Shown: one piece after another, positions 50,270 to 59,453 of the stretch
Layout: each line of letters begins with the position of its first letter
Numbering within the stretch: the first letter of the stretch is position 1
DNA from: an uncultured Ruminococcus sp.
Lineage (GTDB): Bacteria > Bacillota > Clostridia > Oscillospirales > Ruminococcaceae
Length of the DNA stretch: 64,000 bases
Reading direction: 5' to 3'
Assembly: GCA_910576995.1 (NCBI GenBank)
Contig: CAJTLC010000015.1
Coordinates: 1 to 64,000, forward strand
Notes under the pieces: generated by a model
Database searches by the model: none
The model's input: only the letters and a program-made list of their open reading frames with translations
What the model was told of the DNA's origin: nothing
Program-made: the position numbers and the translations under genes

Positions 50270-51934
50270 TTATTTTCTGCTTATAGTAATGCTGTATCCG
50301 ACGTTTTCCGTGAACTCAACATTTACCGTTATACCGGGGTCTATCGTCATTTTTCCGTTATCGTCGTACCAATTGAATTCGGGAACCGAGCCGTCTATAA
50401 TACCGTTTGTGTAAAAATTCTGCGAATCGTCCGTTCCCTCGCCGACAAGACGAATAAACCGCCTGCCGTTATTATTGTCGGTATATTCGTCATTTCCGCT
50501 CGAATATTTAAACGTATTATAGAAAGCGTCTCCGGTAAGTTCGGCGCTGACATGGTAAATTCTGACGCCCTCTCCCACGGCTCTCCGCCATTCGTCTTTA
50601 AGAGCAGTATTATTTCCCTTTAATTCGGAAAATTCTATTATAAAGAACTCTGAATTATAGTTATTATTGATATTTTTCCTCGGAATTATTATGCAATTAG
50701 AATTTTCCGCAACGGAAGAATTCAGTTTAAACGTACGACTTTTGTCATTTTCGCCGAATATCTGCACCTGTTCGGGAGTATACCACCCCAGCATAAGCTT
50801 GGAAGCCGCTCCGAAATCGCAGTTTGCGTCGTCCATCAATTCAAAGCCTGCCGCTCCGTGCATTCCCTGAAAATCGTCAACTTCATAGAGATAATAATCG
50901 GGAAGTCCCATACAGTGTCCCATTTCGTGAAGATATGTACTATTGAAATTTTTATAGTCGGACGCGGAAATTATCTCGGCATTTCCAACGATAACATGAC
51001 CGATATCCATTCCGTCAGCCCTGTTGTGCGAATCCCCGCCGAACTGCCCCGCAGCCGGCCACCAGTTATCCCCTCCAGCCGCTTCAGGAACATTTATAAG
51101 AATCGCGTCAACGACTTTATCGCCGTTTCCGTCAAATTTCGAAAAATCCACTTCTTCGTCCATTTCGGATATTATCTCATTTACGAGATCGATATGCCAG
51201 ACGTCTCCCTCATAGCTTGCCTTGTTATTTTTGGCGGTATATCGGTAAACTTCGCCGTCAAGCTTCATCGCGCCCTTTGATGAACGGCTGTAAAATGCGC
51301 TCATGCTTTCAAACGGATAATTGCTGCTTTTCGTATTTTCCTCGCCAAACGCCATTTTCTTTATCTCTCCGCACTCAGGAAGATAGTTGAAGGTGCAGTC
51401 GGGAAAATCTACATAAAATACAACTATCTCCGCATTTCCCTGAGACGGCAGCGAACCGTAAAGATCGCGAACCGGAGGCGAAATAAATTTCGCAGCAGTC
51501 GTTGTAGTTTCGCCTGATGAAGTTGTTGTCGGCACAGTGGTGGTTTCTGATTCAGCCAGCCATTCGCGAACAGGAATAAAATTACCCGAAATTATCTGCT
51601 GACGCATTATTACAAGGTCGTAAATATCAACAACGCCGTTCTGGTCGATATCTGCGGTATCAAGAATTTTTTCCGCAAGGGAAGCTTTATTTTCGCCTAT
51701 TCCGATGTATTTGCCCTCAACGTCATAACCGCTGCCGACGCCAAGAGGCGTATCGGAAAGAAGATGTTTCGTCAGCAAAACGGCGTCCGCAACATTGACT
51801 ATGCCGTCATGATTAAGATCGCCAAGCACGCCAACCTGTTTCCATGCTGCAAAAACATTAAAAGTCACTGAAGCGGCAGTTGTCAGCACGACCGCGGCAG
51901 TCGATACTATAATTTGCTTGAATGCTTTATTCAT
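50270..51934 (-). CDS. Secreted M6-type metallopeptidase with N-terminal dockerin
   Basis: About 554 residues from ATG 51934 (AGAGGTG upstream). A signal peptide ends near FNVFA. The N-terminal type I dockerin (about 35-120) has calcium loops GDLNHDGIVNVAD and ADIDQNGVVDIYD. A short Thr linker leads to an M6 (immune-inhibitor-A-like) zincin domain, with HEMGHCMGLPD near residue 335 (HExxHxxGxxD) and a Met-turn-like HGAAGFELMDD. A C-terminal beta domain completes the protein. A peptidase carried on a cellulosome could process or protect the complex or degrade plant protein. First of an operon with the ligase-like and phosphoesterase genes. Confidence 0.88.
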   Translation of the reverse strand: MNKAFKQIIVSTAAVVLTTAASVTFNVFAAWKQVGVLGDLNHDGIVNVADAVLLTKHLLSDTPLGVGSGYDVEGKYIGIGENKASLAEKILDTADIDQNGVVDIYDLVIMRQQIISGNFIPVREWLAESETTTVPTTTSSGETTTTAAKFISPPVRDLYGSLPSQGNAEIVVFYVDFPDCTFNYLPECGEIKKMAFGEENTKSSNYPFESMSAFYSRSSKGAMKLDGEVYRYTAKNNKASYEGDVWHIDLVNEIISEMDEEVDFSKFDGNGDKVVDAILINVPEAAGGDNWWPAAGQFGGDSHNRADGMDIGHVIVGNAEIISASDYKNFNSTYLHEMGHCMGLPDYYLYEVDDFQGMHGAAGFELMDDANCDFGAASKLMLGWYTPEQVQIFGENDKSRTFKLNSSVAENSNCIIIPRKNINNNYNSEFFIIEFSELKGNNTALKDEWRRAVGEGVRIYHVSAELTGDAFYNTFKYSSGNDEYTDNNNGRRFIRLVGEGTDDSQNFYTNGIIDGSVPEFNWYDDNGKMTIDPGITVNVEFTENVGYSITISRK

Positions 51935-52017
51935 AAAATCACCTCTGAAAATATAGAACCAGCTATTCATAATCCGTTTGCCAAACTCATCGATACCGAT
52001 ACAGAATCTTTGCAAAT

Positions 52018-52048
52018 AAAAAACTGCGGACGAATACCGTCCGCAGTA
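52018..52048 (-). terminator. Terminator of rny
   Basis: Minus strand ACTGCGGACGG-TATT-CGTCCGCAGT followed by TTTTTAT. Confidence 0.9.
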
Positions 52049-52053
52049 AGCCG

Positions 52054-53634
52054 CTATTTTGCGTAGTCAGTAACTCTGCTTTCACGAATAAGATTAACCT
52101 TGATCTGTCCGGGATAATCCATCTCCGTCTCGATCTGCTGTGCGATCTGTCTTGCAACCAGCACCATTTTTTCGTCGTTGATGACTTCCGGAACAACCAT
52201 GATCCTTACTTCTCTGCCCGCCTGAACAGCAAAGCATTTTTCAACGCCGTCATAGGAGTTGCAGATCTCCTCAAGCTTCTGCAAACGCTTGATATAGCTT
52301 TCGTAGTTTTCGCTTCGTGCGGCAGGTCTTGCTGCGGATATTGCATCGGCAGCCTGAACAATGCAGGCAATTACCGTTTTCGGTTCAACGTCATTATGAT
52401 GAGCTTCAACAGCATGAATAACAACGGGATTTTCGTTATATTTTTTACAAACGTCCACGCCTATCTGAACGTGCGAACCTTCGATCTCTGATGTGAGCGC
52501 CTTGCCAATATCGTGGAGAAGTCCCGCGCGCCTTGCCACATTAGCGTCAACGCCAAGTTCGGAAGCAAGAACGCCGCTGAGTTTCGCAACTTCGATAGAA
52601 TGATCAAGAACATTCTGTCTGTAGCTTGTACGGAATTTCAAGCGTCCGAGAAGCTTGATAAGTTCATGATTAATACCATGAACATTTGTTTCGATAACAG
52701 CTCTTTCGCCCTCCTGCTTGATTCTGTATTCAACCTCGCGGCGAGCCTTATCGACCATTTCCTCAATTCTGGTCGGATGTATTCTTCCGTCTGCAATAAG
52801 TTTTTCAAGAGCAAGTCTTGCAACTTCGCGTCGGATCTGATCAAAACATGAAAGGGTGATCGCTTCCGGCGTATCGTCAATGATAAGATCGACGCCCGTC
52901 AGCGTTTCGAGAGTTCTGATGTTGCGTCCCTCGCGTCCGATAATACGTCCTTTCATTTCATCATTCGGCAGCGGAACTACAGATACGGCAGCCTCCGAAA
53001 CCTGATCGGCGGCAACCTTTGCAATAGCAAGAGAGATCTGACTTCTTGCCTTTTCGTTGCATTCGTCTTTGAGCTGCTGCTCGTAAGCTGCTATCTTAAC
53101 AGCCTTTTCGTGTACAAGATCGTCCTCAAGCTTAGAAAGTATGTATTCCTTAGCCTGATCTTTAGTAAATTCCGAGATTCTCTCAAGAATATCCATCTGA
53201 GACTTTTTGATCTGCTCAGCTTCCTTGAGTTTTTCTTCCGCACTCTTTATTTTCTGGCTGAGAGCGTCTTCTTTTTTCTCAAGATTATCGGTTTTCTTAT
53301 CGAGATTTTCCTCCTTCTGCTGCATACGTCTTTCCTGACGCGACAGCTCTGCTCTGCGATCCTTGATTTCCTTGTCGGCTTCGCTGCGAAGCTTATGTAT
53401 CTCGTCTTTCGCTTCGATAAGCGCGCCCTTTCTCTTGGTATCGGCGTCCTTTTCCGCGTCGCCGATAATGCGCGCCGCCTGCTGTTCAGCAGAACCGACT
53501 ATAGATTCCGCTTCACGCTTACGCTGTTCAACGCCTGCTCCCACGCCTTTTTTATACGCGATAAAAGCGCCTGCCGCAGCGCCGGCAATAAGAGCAACAA
53601 GTATCAATACTGCCACTATAACAGGATTCATCAC
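52054..53634 (-). CDS. rny: Ribonuclease Y
   Basis: 526 residues. An N-terminal membrane helix (VIVAVLILVALIAGAAAGAFIAY) is followed by a long coiled coil (about 35-200), a KH RNA-binding domain (about 215-280, GRIIGREGRNIRTLETLTGVDLIIDDTPE) and an HD phosphohydrolase domain (about 340-435, GLLHDIGKA with HD). RNase Y starts mRNA decay at the membrane of Firmicutes. Normal length. A GTG at 53634 nine bases after GGAGG is a likelier start than the ATG immediately following it. It has its own promoter and a long structured leader. Confidence 0.96.
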   Translation of the reverse strand: MMNPVIVAVLILVALIAGAAAGAFIAYKKGVGAGVEQRKREAESIVGSAEQQAARIIGDAEKDADTKRKGALIEAKDEIHKLRSEADKEIKDRRAELSRQERRMQQKEENLDKKTDNLEKKEDALSQKIKSAEEKLKEAEQIKKSQMDILERISEFTKDQAKEYILSKLEDDLVHEKAVKIAAYEQQLKDECNEKARSQISLAIAKVAADQVSEAAVSVVPLPNDEMKGRIIGREGRNIRTLETLTGVDLIIDDTPEAITLSCFDQIRREVARLALEKLIADGRIHPTRIEEMVDKARREVEYRIKQEGERAVIETNVHGINHELIKLLGRLKFRTSYRQNVLDHSIEVAKLSGVLASELGVDANVARRAGLLHDIGKALTSEIEGSHVQIGVDVCKKYNENPVVIHAVEAHHNDVEPKTVIACIVQAADAISAARPAARSENYESYIKRLQKLEEICNSYDGVEKCFAVQAGREVRIMVVPEVINDEKMVLVARQIAQQIETEMDYPGQIKVNLIRESRVTDYAK

Positions 53635-53924
53635 AGTGCATTACCTCCTTTTCGTAAATATAAGTTTAATCATACAACTTAACTACTTCTCAGGCGGTAA
53701 ATGCCGCATTATTTTATTCATTTGTAATATATATTGACGGAAAGCTATACTCCGCAGCTTTCCGAAACTTCGGACAAAACGTCCCGATCATGTTTATATA
53801 TCATCGCAGGCAAAAACATTTCAACTCCGCGAAATGATTTAAAACAAGGCTGCAATTACTGCCAAAAAGCAATTTTGGCAAATACGTCCGAAATCCAGTT
53901 ATGAACCGCGAACATATATGCAAT
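53635..53924 (-). promoter_or_regulatory. Long structured 5' leader of rny
   Basis: About 290 nt between the predicted start and the rny GTG, without an ORF. It contains stable hairpins on the minus strand: GCCAAAATTGCTTTTTGGC, GGACGTTTTGTCC and GGAAAGCT...AGCTTTCC. No riboswitch class recognised; autoregulation by RNase Y cleavage is possible. Confidence 0.5.
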
Positions 53925-53930
53925 AATACT

Positions 53931-53959
53931 ATTATACACTTTTTAAGAGCCAATGTCAA
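53931..53959 (-). promoter_or_regulatory. Promoter of rny
   Basis: Minus strand TTGACA (53959-53954), 17-base spacer, TATAAT (53936-53931). Confidence 0.88.
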
Positions 53960-54024
53960 TAGATTTTTCAGCATTTATTACAAATCTTTAAAATTTTTTG
54001 GCAAAACTAAATTTATAAAAACAG

Positions 54025-54053
54025 TTGAAATTTTATTTCATGTGTGGTATAAT
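54025..54053 (+). promoter_or_regulatory. Promoter of the 54.1-57.5 kb operon
   Basis: TTGAAA (54025-54030), 17-base spacer, TATAAT (54048-54053); divergent from the rny promoter. Confidence 0.8.
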
Positions 54054-54136
54054 AAAAAAAGATAGGCTTTTGCGCCTGATATACTTGGTTGTCTGTTCGC
54101 CGTAAAACAGTCCCGTATTCGCGGAATGGAGTATTT

Positions 54137-54487
54137 ATGTTAAATCTTGAAATGCTGTCGCTTATGGCTTCTCAGGAAATAGAAAAGCCAAACCTTTTCC
54201 CATTTCCATTTAATATGCATCTCATTTTCTCTGCGCTCGCTCTTGTTTTCTTCATCTATCGATTCACAACTCAGAAAAAGCCGTTTCAGCTTATTTTAGC
54301 AATCGCAATACCGCTTTCGCTGACAGTCTGGATCTCCGAAAACAGAACTTGGTTCTACATACTTGGTCTTATTGAACTTATCCTTCTTGTAATCGCGTTT
54401 ATTACTTCGATTATTTTCAAGAAGAAAATGCCTGCCGAAGAAAATTCTTCAGCCAGTGAAGCTGCCGAGGGTAATACGGAATCATGA
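54137..54487 (+). CDS. Small three-helix membrane protein
   Basis: 116 residues. Three membrane helices (MHLIFSALALVFFIYRF, FQLILAIAIPLSLTVWI, WFYILGLIELILLVIAFITSIIF) and an acidic Glu/Ser tail. GGAG lies nine bases before ATG 54137; a longer reading starts without a site. No family recognised. It overlaps the dehydrogenase gene by four bases (ATGA) and heads the operon that continues to proA. Confidence 0.78.
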   Translation: MLNLEMLSLMASQEIEKPNLFPFPFNMHLIFSALALVFFIYRFTTQKKPFQLILAIAIPLSLTVWISENRTWFYILGLIELILLVIAFITSIIFKKKMPAEENSSASEAAEGNTES

Positions 54488-55434
54488 AAATAGCCGTACT
54501 CGACTGGGATACGATGATATGCAATAACGACATATTCCCGCAGGCTCTTGAAAAATTCGGTGAAATCTCGCTGTTTCCCATGACTTCGCCCGAAGAAACA
54601 GCCGCCCATATCGGCGACTCCGAGATAGTTCTCTGCAACAAAGTCAAAATCACACGCGAAATAATGGAAAGCTGCCCGAATATACGATATATCGGTCTTT
54701 TTGCAACAGGATTCAATAATGTGGATATTGATTTTGCAAAAGAAAAGGGAATAATTGTCTGCAATGCCGGGCAGTATTCCACAAACGCCGTCGCTCAGCA
54801 AGTTTTCGCCTATATTCTCGATCATTGCAGCCGCATAAGGCAATACGACGGCGCGGTAAGAAACGGCGAATGGGAGACTTCCCCTTGCTTTTCGTATTTT
54901 CCGATTCCAACAGCTGAAATTGCCGGGAAAACGCTCTCGATCGTCGGTTTTGGAGCAATCGGCAAAAAAACTGCCGAGATAGCCTCTGCATTCGGTATGC
55001 ACATTATAATAAGTACAAGGACGAAGCCGAGAAATTGTCCCTACGAAACCGCCGACATTGACACAGCCGCAAAAAAGGCTGATTTTCTTACATTTCATTG
55101 TCCTCTTACAGATCAAACGCGAGGCATAGTCAACGCTGAACTCCTGAATGTTATGAAGCAGTCGGCAGTGCTTATCAACACTTCGCGCGGTCCCGTCGTT
55201 AATGAACGAGAACTCGCGGACGCGCTCAACAATGATAAAATTGCCGCCGCTTATCTCGATGTTCTTGCGGAAGAGCCAATGAAACCCGATACGCCGCTGA
55301 AATTTGCCAAAAACTGCCTTATTACGCCTCATACGGCATGGGCTGCTTACGAAACAAGACTTCGGCTTTTTGACATTGTTTGTCAAAATATTGAATCATG
55401 GCAAAACGGCAAGCCGCAAAATAAAGTTAATTAA
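54484..55434 (+). CDS. D-2-hydroxyacid dehydrogenase family protein
   Basis: 316 residues. NAD-binding Rossmann motif GFGAIGKKTAEIA, catalytic Arg in INTSRGPVVNE, Glu in DVLAEEPM and His in ITPHTAW. Relatives act on glycerate, hydroxypyruvate or other 2-oxo acids; substrate undetermined. It is translationally coupled to the small membrane protein and lies just ahead of proB. Confidence 0.9.
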   Translation: MKIAVLDWDTMICNNDIFPQALEKFGEISLFPMTSPEETAAHIGDSEIVLCNKVKITREIMESCPNIRYIGLFATGFNNVDIDFAKEKGIIVCNAGQYSTNAVAQQVFAYILDHCSRIRQYDGAVRNGEWETSPCFSYFPIPTAEIAGKTLSIVGFGAIGKKTAEIASAFGMHIIISTRTKPRNCPYETADIDTAAKKADFLTFHCPLTDQTRGIVNAELLNVMKQSAVLINTSRGPVVNERELADALNNDKIAAAYLDVLAEEPMKPDTPLKFAKNCLITPHTAWAAYETRLRLFDIVCQNIESWQNGKPQNKVN

Positions 55435-55452
55435 TTCAAGGAAGTATTGTTT

Positions 55453-56247
55453 ATGAGAAACATTTCCAATAAAAAACGTATTGTTATTAAACTCGGAACT
55501 TCAACTCTTGCCCATTCTACAGGCAAACTAAACATTCGCCGAATGCGGAATCTTGTCCGCACCATCTCCGATCTCCATAATTCCGGCAAAGAGATAATCA
55601 TGGTTTCTTCGGGCGCGGTAGGTCTTGGAACAGGCAAACTCGGACTTGCCAGAAAACCCAAAGATACAAAGCTTAAACAGGCTGTCGCAGCCGTCGGTCA
55701 ATGCGAACTTATGCACGTTTACGATGATATGTTCGAAAAATACAGCGTGACAGTCGCGCAGATCCTTTTAACAAAAACTATCATCAATAACCCCAGCCAT
55801 TGTGAGAATTTTAAAAATACCATCGAAACGCTAGTGGAAATGGGCGTTATCCCTATCGTCAATGAAAACGATACCATAGCTATCGACGAGTTGGAACTGG
55901 AGATCGGCGAAAACGATTCCCTCTCCGCTCTGGTCGCGTCTTTGTCAGGCGCAGACCTGCTGCTTATTCTCTCCGATATTGACGGGCTGTATACCGACGA
56001 TCCGCATACAAATTCCGAAGCCGAACCGATCTCCGTTGTCGAGGAGATCACGCCCGAAATAGAAACTCTTGCAGGCGGCGCAGGTTCGGAACTGGGAACT
56101 GGCGGAATGTCAACGAAAATCAACGCCGCCAAGATCGCTTCCGAAGCAGGTATCGATATGGTGATCATGAACGGTAAAGACCCTGAACTTCTCTACGATC
56201 TTTTTGAAGACAAAGAGATCGGTACTATATTTATGGCTAAACATTAA
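55453..56247 (+). CDS. proB: Glutamate 5-kinase (without PUA domain)
   Basis: 264 residues, amino-acid-kinase fold: IVIKLGTSTLAHSTGKL, MVSSGAVGLG, NENDTIAIDEL and GTGGMSTKINAAKIA. It phosphorylates glutamate, the first step of proline synthesis. It ends at the kinase domain, without the C-terminal PUA domain of E. coli ProB, as in some Firmicutes. ATG 55453 has AAGGAA upstream. proA follows, 18 bases after its stop. Confidence 0.95.
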   Translation: MRNISNKKRIVIKLGTSTLAHSTGKLNIRRMRNLVRTISDLHNSGKEIIMVSSGAVGLGTGKLGLARKPKDTKLKQAVAAVGQCELMHVYDDMFEKYSVTVAQILLTKTIINNPSHCENFKNTIETLVEMGVIPIVNENDTIAIDELELEIGENDSLSALVASLSGADLLLILSDIDGLYTDDPHTNSEAEPISVVEEITPEIETLAGGAGSELGTGGMSTKINAAKIASEAGIDMVIMNGKDPELLYDLFEDKEIGTIFMAKH

Positions 56248-56265
56248 TTTTACGAGGTGAAACAC

Positions 56266-57513
56266 ATGAATTACGTATTACAATTAGGCGTTAATGCAAA
56301 GGCTGCCGAAGCCGCTATAGCAGGCGCGTCTACGAATTTAAAAAATATGGCTCTCGACGCCGTCGCAAAGGCTCTTATAGAAAACTCCGATCTGATAATC
56401 GAGGAAAATTCCAAAGATCTGAAACTTGCCGACGAAAACGGTATGTCAAAGGCAATGCAGGATCGCCTGAAACTTGATGAAAACCGAATCTCCGGAATGG
56501 TTAAGAGCATTAACGAACTAATAGCTCTTACCGATCCTGTTGGTCAGGTTACTGACGGATTCGTTCGTCCGAACGGTCTCCGCATTACAAAGACACGCGT
56601 TCCTCTGGGCGTTATCGGTATTATTTTTGAATCGCGCCCCAATGTTACCGTCGACGCTGCCGCGCTCTGTCTGAAAGCAGGCAATGCAGTTATTCTCAAG
56701 GGCGGTAAGGAAGCGATAAATTCAAATATTTGTCTCGGCAAAATTATGCGTCAAGCTCTGAAATCCGTCGGTCTGCCTGCCGATATCATTCAGGTTGTCG
56801 AAAATACTTCCCGTGAAACAACAAACGAACTTATGAAACTGAACGGTTATATCGACGTTCTTATACCCCGCGGCAGCGCGCGCCTTATTCAAGCCGTTGT
56901 TAATACCGCAACCGTTCCCGTCATTGAAACCGGCGCAGGAAACTGCCATGTTTATGTGGATTCTTCCGCAGATATCGAAATGGCTGCAAACATTACAGAC
57001 AACGCCAAAACCCAGCGTCCTTCTGTTTGCAACGCGATTGAAAGCCTGCTCGTTCATAAAGACGCTGCTGAAAAATTTCTCCCCGTCATCGCCGATCGTT
57101 TCAAGACTCACAATGTGAAGATCTACGGCTGTGACAAAACTATTGAGATTCTTGGCGATTCCGTTGAAAAGGCTTCTGAAACCGAATACGCGACGGAATT
57201 CAACGACTATGTTATCGCCGTGAAAGTTGTCGATTCGATCGACGAAGCTATCGCACATATTAGAAAATACAGCACGCGGCATTCCGAATGCATAGTTACG
57301 AAATCCCTTGACGCTGCGCGGAAATTTCAGAAAGAAGTTGACGCGGCAGCTGTTTATGTAAACGCTTCAACACGTTTTACAGACGGAGGAGAATTTGGAT
57401 TAGGCGCGGAGATCGGAATTTCTACTCAAAAACTCCACGCAAGAGGACCTATGGGACTTATGGAACTGACAACCGTAAAATATTTGATCGACGGAAACGG
57501 TCAAATCAGATAA
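56266..57513 (+). CDS. proA: Gamma-glutamyl phosphate reductase
   Basis: 415 residues, aldehyde-dehydrogenase fold. It reduces glutamyl-phosphate to glutamate-5-semialdehyde with NADPH, the second step of proline synthesis. The catalytic Cys is in AKTQRPSVCNAIESLL; other family motifs are PLGVIGIIFESRPNVT and ILKGGKEAI, and FGLGAEIGISTQKLHARGPMGL near the end. ATG 56266 has GAGGTG upstream. The coiled-coil gene follows after 21 bases. Confidence 0.95.
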   Translation: MNYVLQLGVNAKAAEAAIAGASTNLKNMALDAVAKALIENSDLIIEENSKDLKLADENGMSKAMQDRLKLDENRISGMVKSINELIALTDPVGQVTDGFVRPNGLRITKTRVPLGVIGIIFESRPNVTVDAAALCLKAGNAVILKGGKEAINSNICLGKIMRQALKSVGLPADIIQVVENTSRETTNELMKLNGYIDVLIPRGSARLIQAVVNTATVPVIETGAGNCHVYVDSSADIEMAANITDNAKTQRPSVCNAIESLLVHKDAAEKFLPVIADRFKTHNVKIYGCDKTIEILGDSVEKASETEYATEFNDYVIAVKVVDSIDEAIAHIRKYSTRHSECIVTKSLDAARKFQKEVDAAAVYVNASTRFTDGGEFGLGAEIGISTQKLHARGPMGLMELTTVKYLIDGNGQIR

Positions 57514-57534
57514 CTTTATATAAAGGAGGTCTTT

Positions 57535-59244
57535 ATGGCTATCAGAAAAGATCTTGATGATATGCTCAATAATCTGACGAACGCCAAGCGTTCCGACGAA
57601 TCCCGTAAAACTACTTCCGAGCCATCCAAGAAAGTTTACAACAGCAAAATTGATAATATGTCGGTGGATGATTTGCTCAATTCCCTGACTGCGGAAAAAT
57701 CAGCCGAAGAACCTAAAACGAATCGCAGGAAAAAGATTGTAATTTCAGGCGAACTTCCCGATTATGAAGCTTTACGTGCGCAGGAAAAGGCCGCCGAAGA
57801 AGCTGAGAGGAAGCGCATTGAAGCTGAAAAAAAGGCTGCCGAAGAAGCTGAGCAGAAACGAATTGAAGCTGAAAAAAGGGCTGCCGAAGAAGCTGAGCGG
57901 AAGCGCATTGAAGCTGAAAAAAAGGCTGCCGAAGAAGCTGAGCAGAAACGAATTGAAGCTGAAAAAAGGGCTGCCGAAGAAGCTGAGCGGAAGCGCATTG
58001 AAGCTGAAAAAAAGGCTGCCGAAGAAGCTGAGCAGAAACGAATTGAAGCTGAAAAAAGGGCTGCCGAAGAAGCTGAGCGGAAGCGCATTGAAGCTGAAAA
58101 AAAGGCTGCCGAAGAAGCTGAGCAGAAACGAATTGAAGCTGAAAAAAGGGCTGCCGAAGAAGCTGAGCGGAAGCGCATTGAAGCTGAAAAAAGGGCTGCC
58201 GAAGAAGCTGAGAGAAGGATCGAATTAAGTAACGCAGCAGATGAAGTTGAAGCTTCCGAAGAAATTTTTGACAATTCTGTCATCAAGGCAATCAAGCAGG
58301 ATTCTGAAAATTCCAAATCTGAACCCATAGAATCCGATTTCGCCGAAGAAACCGCTGAAAAATTTGAAGAAGATTCCGACGAGGAGAAAAAGCCCAAGAA
58401 ATCAGATAAAAAATCCAGAAGGAAGAAAAAAACTTCAAAATCCGAATCTGATGACGATATTGTTGAAGAGTCTGAATTTCAGAAAAATAACAGTGGCAAA
58501 CTCACTTCGGCTCTTGAAAAGATTCTCGATGAAGATCCTGAAGAGATCATTAATCACCGCAGTGAAAAAACTGAATCCGACGATGAAAAGCATAAAAGCG
58601 GCAGATTGAAAAAAAGCTTCTACGCAGTATTCGGCGTGATTTTTGCAGCTTTGGCGTGTGTCGGACTTGTAACCGTGATAGCCAAGGGTATCGATATGTT
58701 CGGCAGCTACACTTCGGGCGATTCAAAAAAAGAGGGCTTCGAAAATGTTATATATCCTGCTGTAGTTATGGATATCGAGTCTTTCGCCGATCCTACCGAG
58801 CTGCCTTCCGATCAGGTCATTACAGCCGCTATCTGGTCAATGATCATGACCGACGGCGTTCTCGATAATTATGAAATGACCTTCGATGTAGTCAAAATTC
58901 CAGCTATAGATGTAGAATCATACGCTGTTAAGCTGTTTGGCGACGATCTTCCTCCGCTTACTCATGCGACTGTCGGTCCTGCGGATAATCGTTTCTACTA
59001 CAATGAAGAATCCAAATCCTACAACGTCCCTGTAGAGCCGATCACCTTTACATATTCACCTGAGATCAAGTCTGCAACTAAAAGCGGCAGTGATTACACT
59101 GTGACTGTCGATTACATTGACGAACGCCCTGAATGGCTGCCAAAAGTTTCCTCCAAATCAGTGGAATTCAAGCTGACCGAGACGAATGGCAGTTATCAGA
59201 TCAAGGGAATGCGAATCATCTCCGCAACCACTAATTCTATTTAA
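57535..59244 (+). CDS. Membrane protein with repeat coiled coil
   Basis: 569 residues. The N-terminal ~85 residues include two similar motifs, DLDDMLNNLTNAK and SVDDLLNSLTAEK. A charged helical stalk of 15-residue AAEEAE(R/Q)KRIEAEK(K/R) repeats spans about residues 86-227, then an acidic/Lys-rich region (about 230-355), one membrane helix (about 365-388, FYAVFGVIFAALACVGLVTVIA) and an extracellular domain of about 175 residues. The topology (long cytoplasmic coiled coil, single pass) resembles TolA-like or divisome/sporulation coiled-coil proteins, but I recognise no family. An AAGGAGG site precedes the ATG. Downstream of proA, probably with read-through; a terminator follows. Confidence 0.82.
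   Translation: MAIRKDLDDMLNNLTNAKRSDESRKTTSEPSKKVYNSKIDNMSVDDLLNSLTAEKSAEEPKTNRRKKIVISGELPDYEALRAQEKAAEEAERKRIEAEKKAAEEAEQKRIEAEKRAAEEAERKRIEAEKKAAEEAEQKRIEAEKRAAEEAERKRIEAEKKAAEEAEQKRIEAEKRAAEEAERKRIEAEKKAAEEAEQKRIEAEKRAAEEAERKRIEAEKRAAEEAERRIELSNAADEVEASEEIFDNSVIKAIKQDSENSKSEPIESDFAEETAEKFEEDSDEEKKPKKSDKKSRRKKKTSKSESDDDIVEESEFQKNNSGKLTSALEKILDEDPEEIINHRSEKTESDDEKHKSGRLKKSFYAVFGVIFAALACVGLVTVIAKGIDMFGSYTSGDSKKEGFENVIYPAVVMDIESFADPTELPSDQVITAAIWSMIMTDGVLDNYEMTFDVVKIPAIDVESYAVKLFGDDLPPLTHATVGPADNRFYYNEESKSYNVPVEPITFTYSPEIKSATKSGSDYTVTVDYIDERPEWLPKVSSKSVEFKLTETNGSYQIKGMRIISATTNSI
57790..58215 (+). repeat. 90-bp tandem repeats within the coiled-coil gene
   Basis: Nine and a half 45-bp units alternate between two versions (ending AAAAAAAG or AAAAAAGG), making a 90-bp period. 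Stretches 180 bp apart (for example 57841 and 58021) are identical over 60 bases. Copy number should change easily by slippage or recombination in multiples of 15 or 30 codons without frameshift. Confidence 0.95.
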
Positions 59245-59252
59245 AAGTTGAC

Positions 59253-59301
59253 AATGCGTGCATCTTTTTGACAGATTTTTACAAAAGGATGCGCGCATTT
59301 T
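59253..59301 (+). terminator. Terminator of the coiled-coil gene
   Basis: AATGCGTGCATCTTTTTG ... CAAAAGGATGCGCGCATTTT stem of about 18 pairs with a T-run end. Confidence 0.8.
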
Positions 59302-59319
59302 CCGTTTTACAGGTATTTT

Positions 59320-59340
59320 AGAGCCTGTTCAGTATCTTAG
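59320..59340 (+). repeat. Half-arm of hairpin element family
   Basis: AGAGCCTGTTCAGTATCTTAG is identical over 18 bases to the left arm of element G. No matching right arm follows, so this is a fragment. Confidence 0.6.
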
Positions 59341-59398
59341 ATTCTTCGTACACTCAATATTCTAATCCAAAAATTTTTTGAATTTTTTTAAAAAAGGC

Positions 59399-59427
59399 TT
59401 GACAAATGAAAAATAATGTGGTATAAT
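59399..59427 (+). promoter_or_regulatory. Promoter of tRNA-Leu
   Basis: TTGACA (59399-59404), 17-base spacer, TATAAT (59422-59427). Confidence 0.9.
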
Positions 59428-59453
59428 ATTAAAGCAGTCAGGAAATGACTAAT

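Noticed and set aside
57762..58397. Long antisense and off-frame ORFs across the coiled-coil repeat
   Set aside because: They arise because the 45-bp repeat is open in several frames; the forward frame at 57535 has a ribosome site, sensible domains and continues past the repeat.
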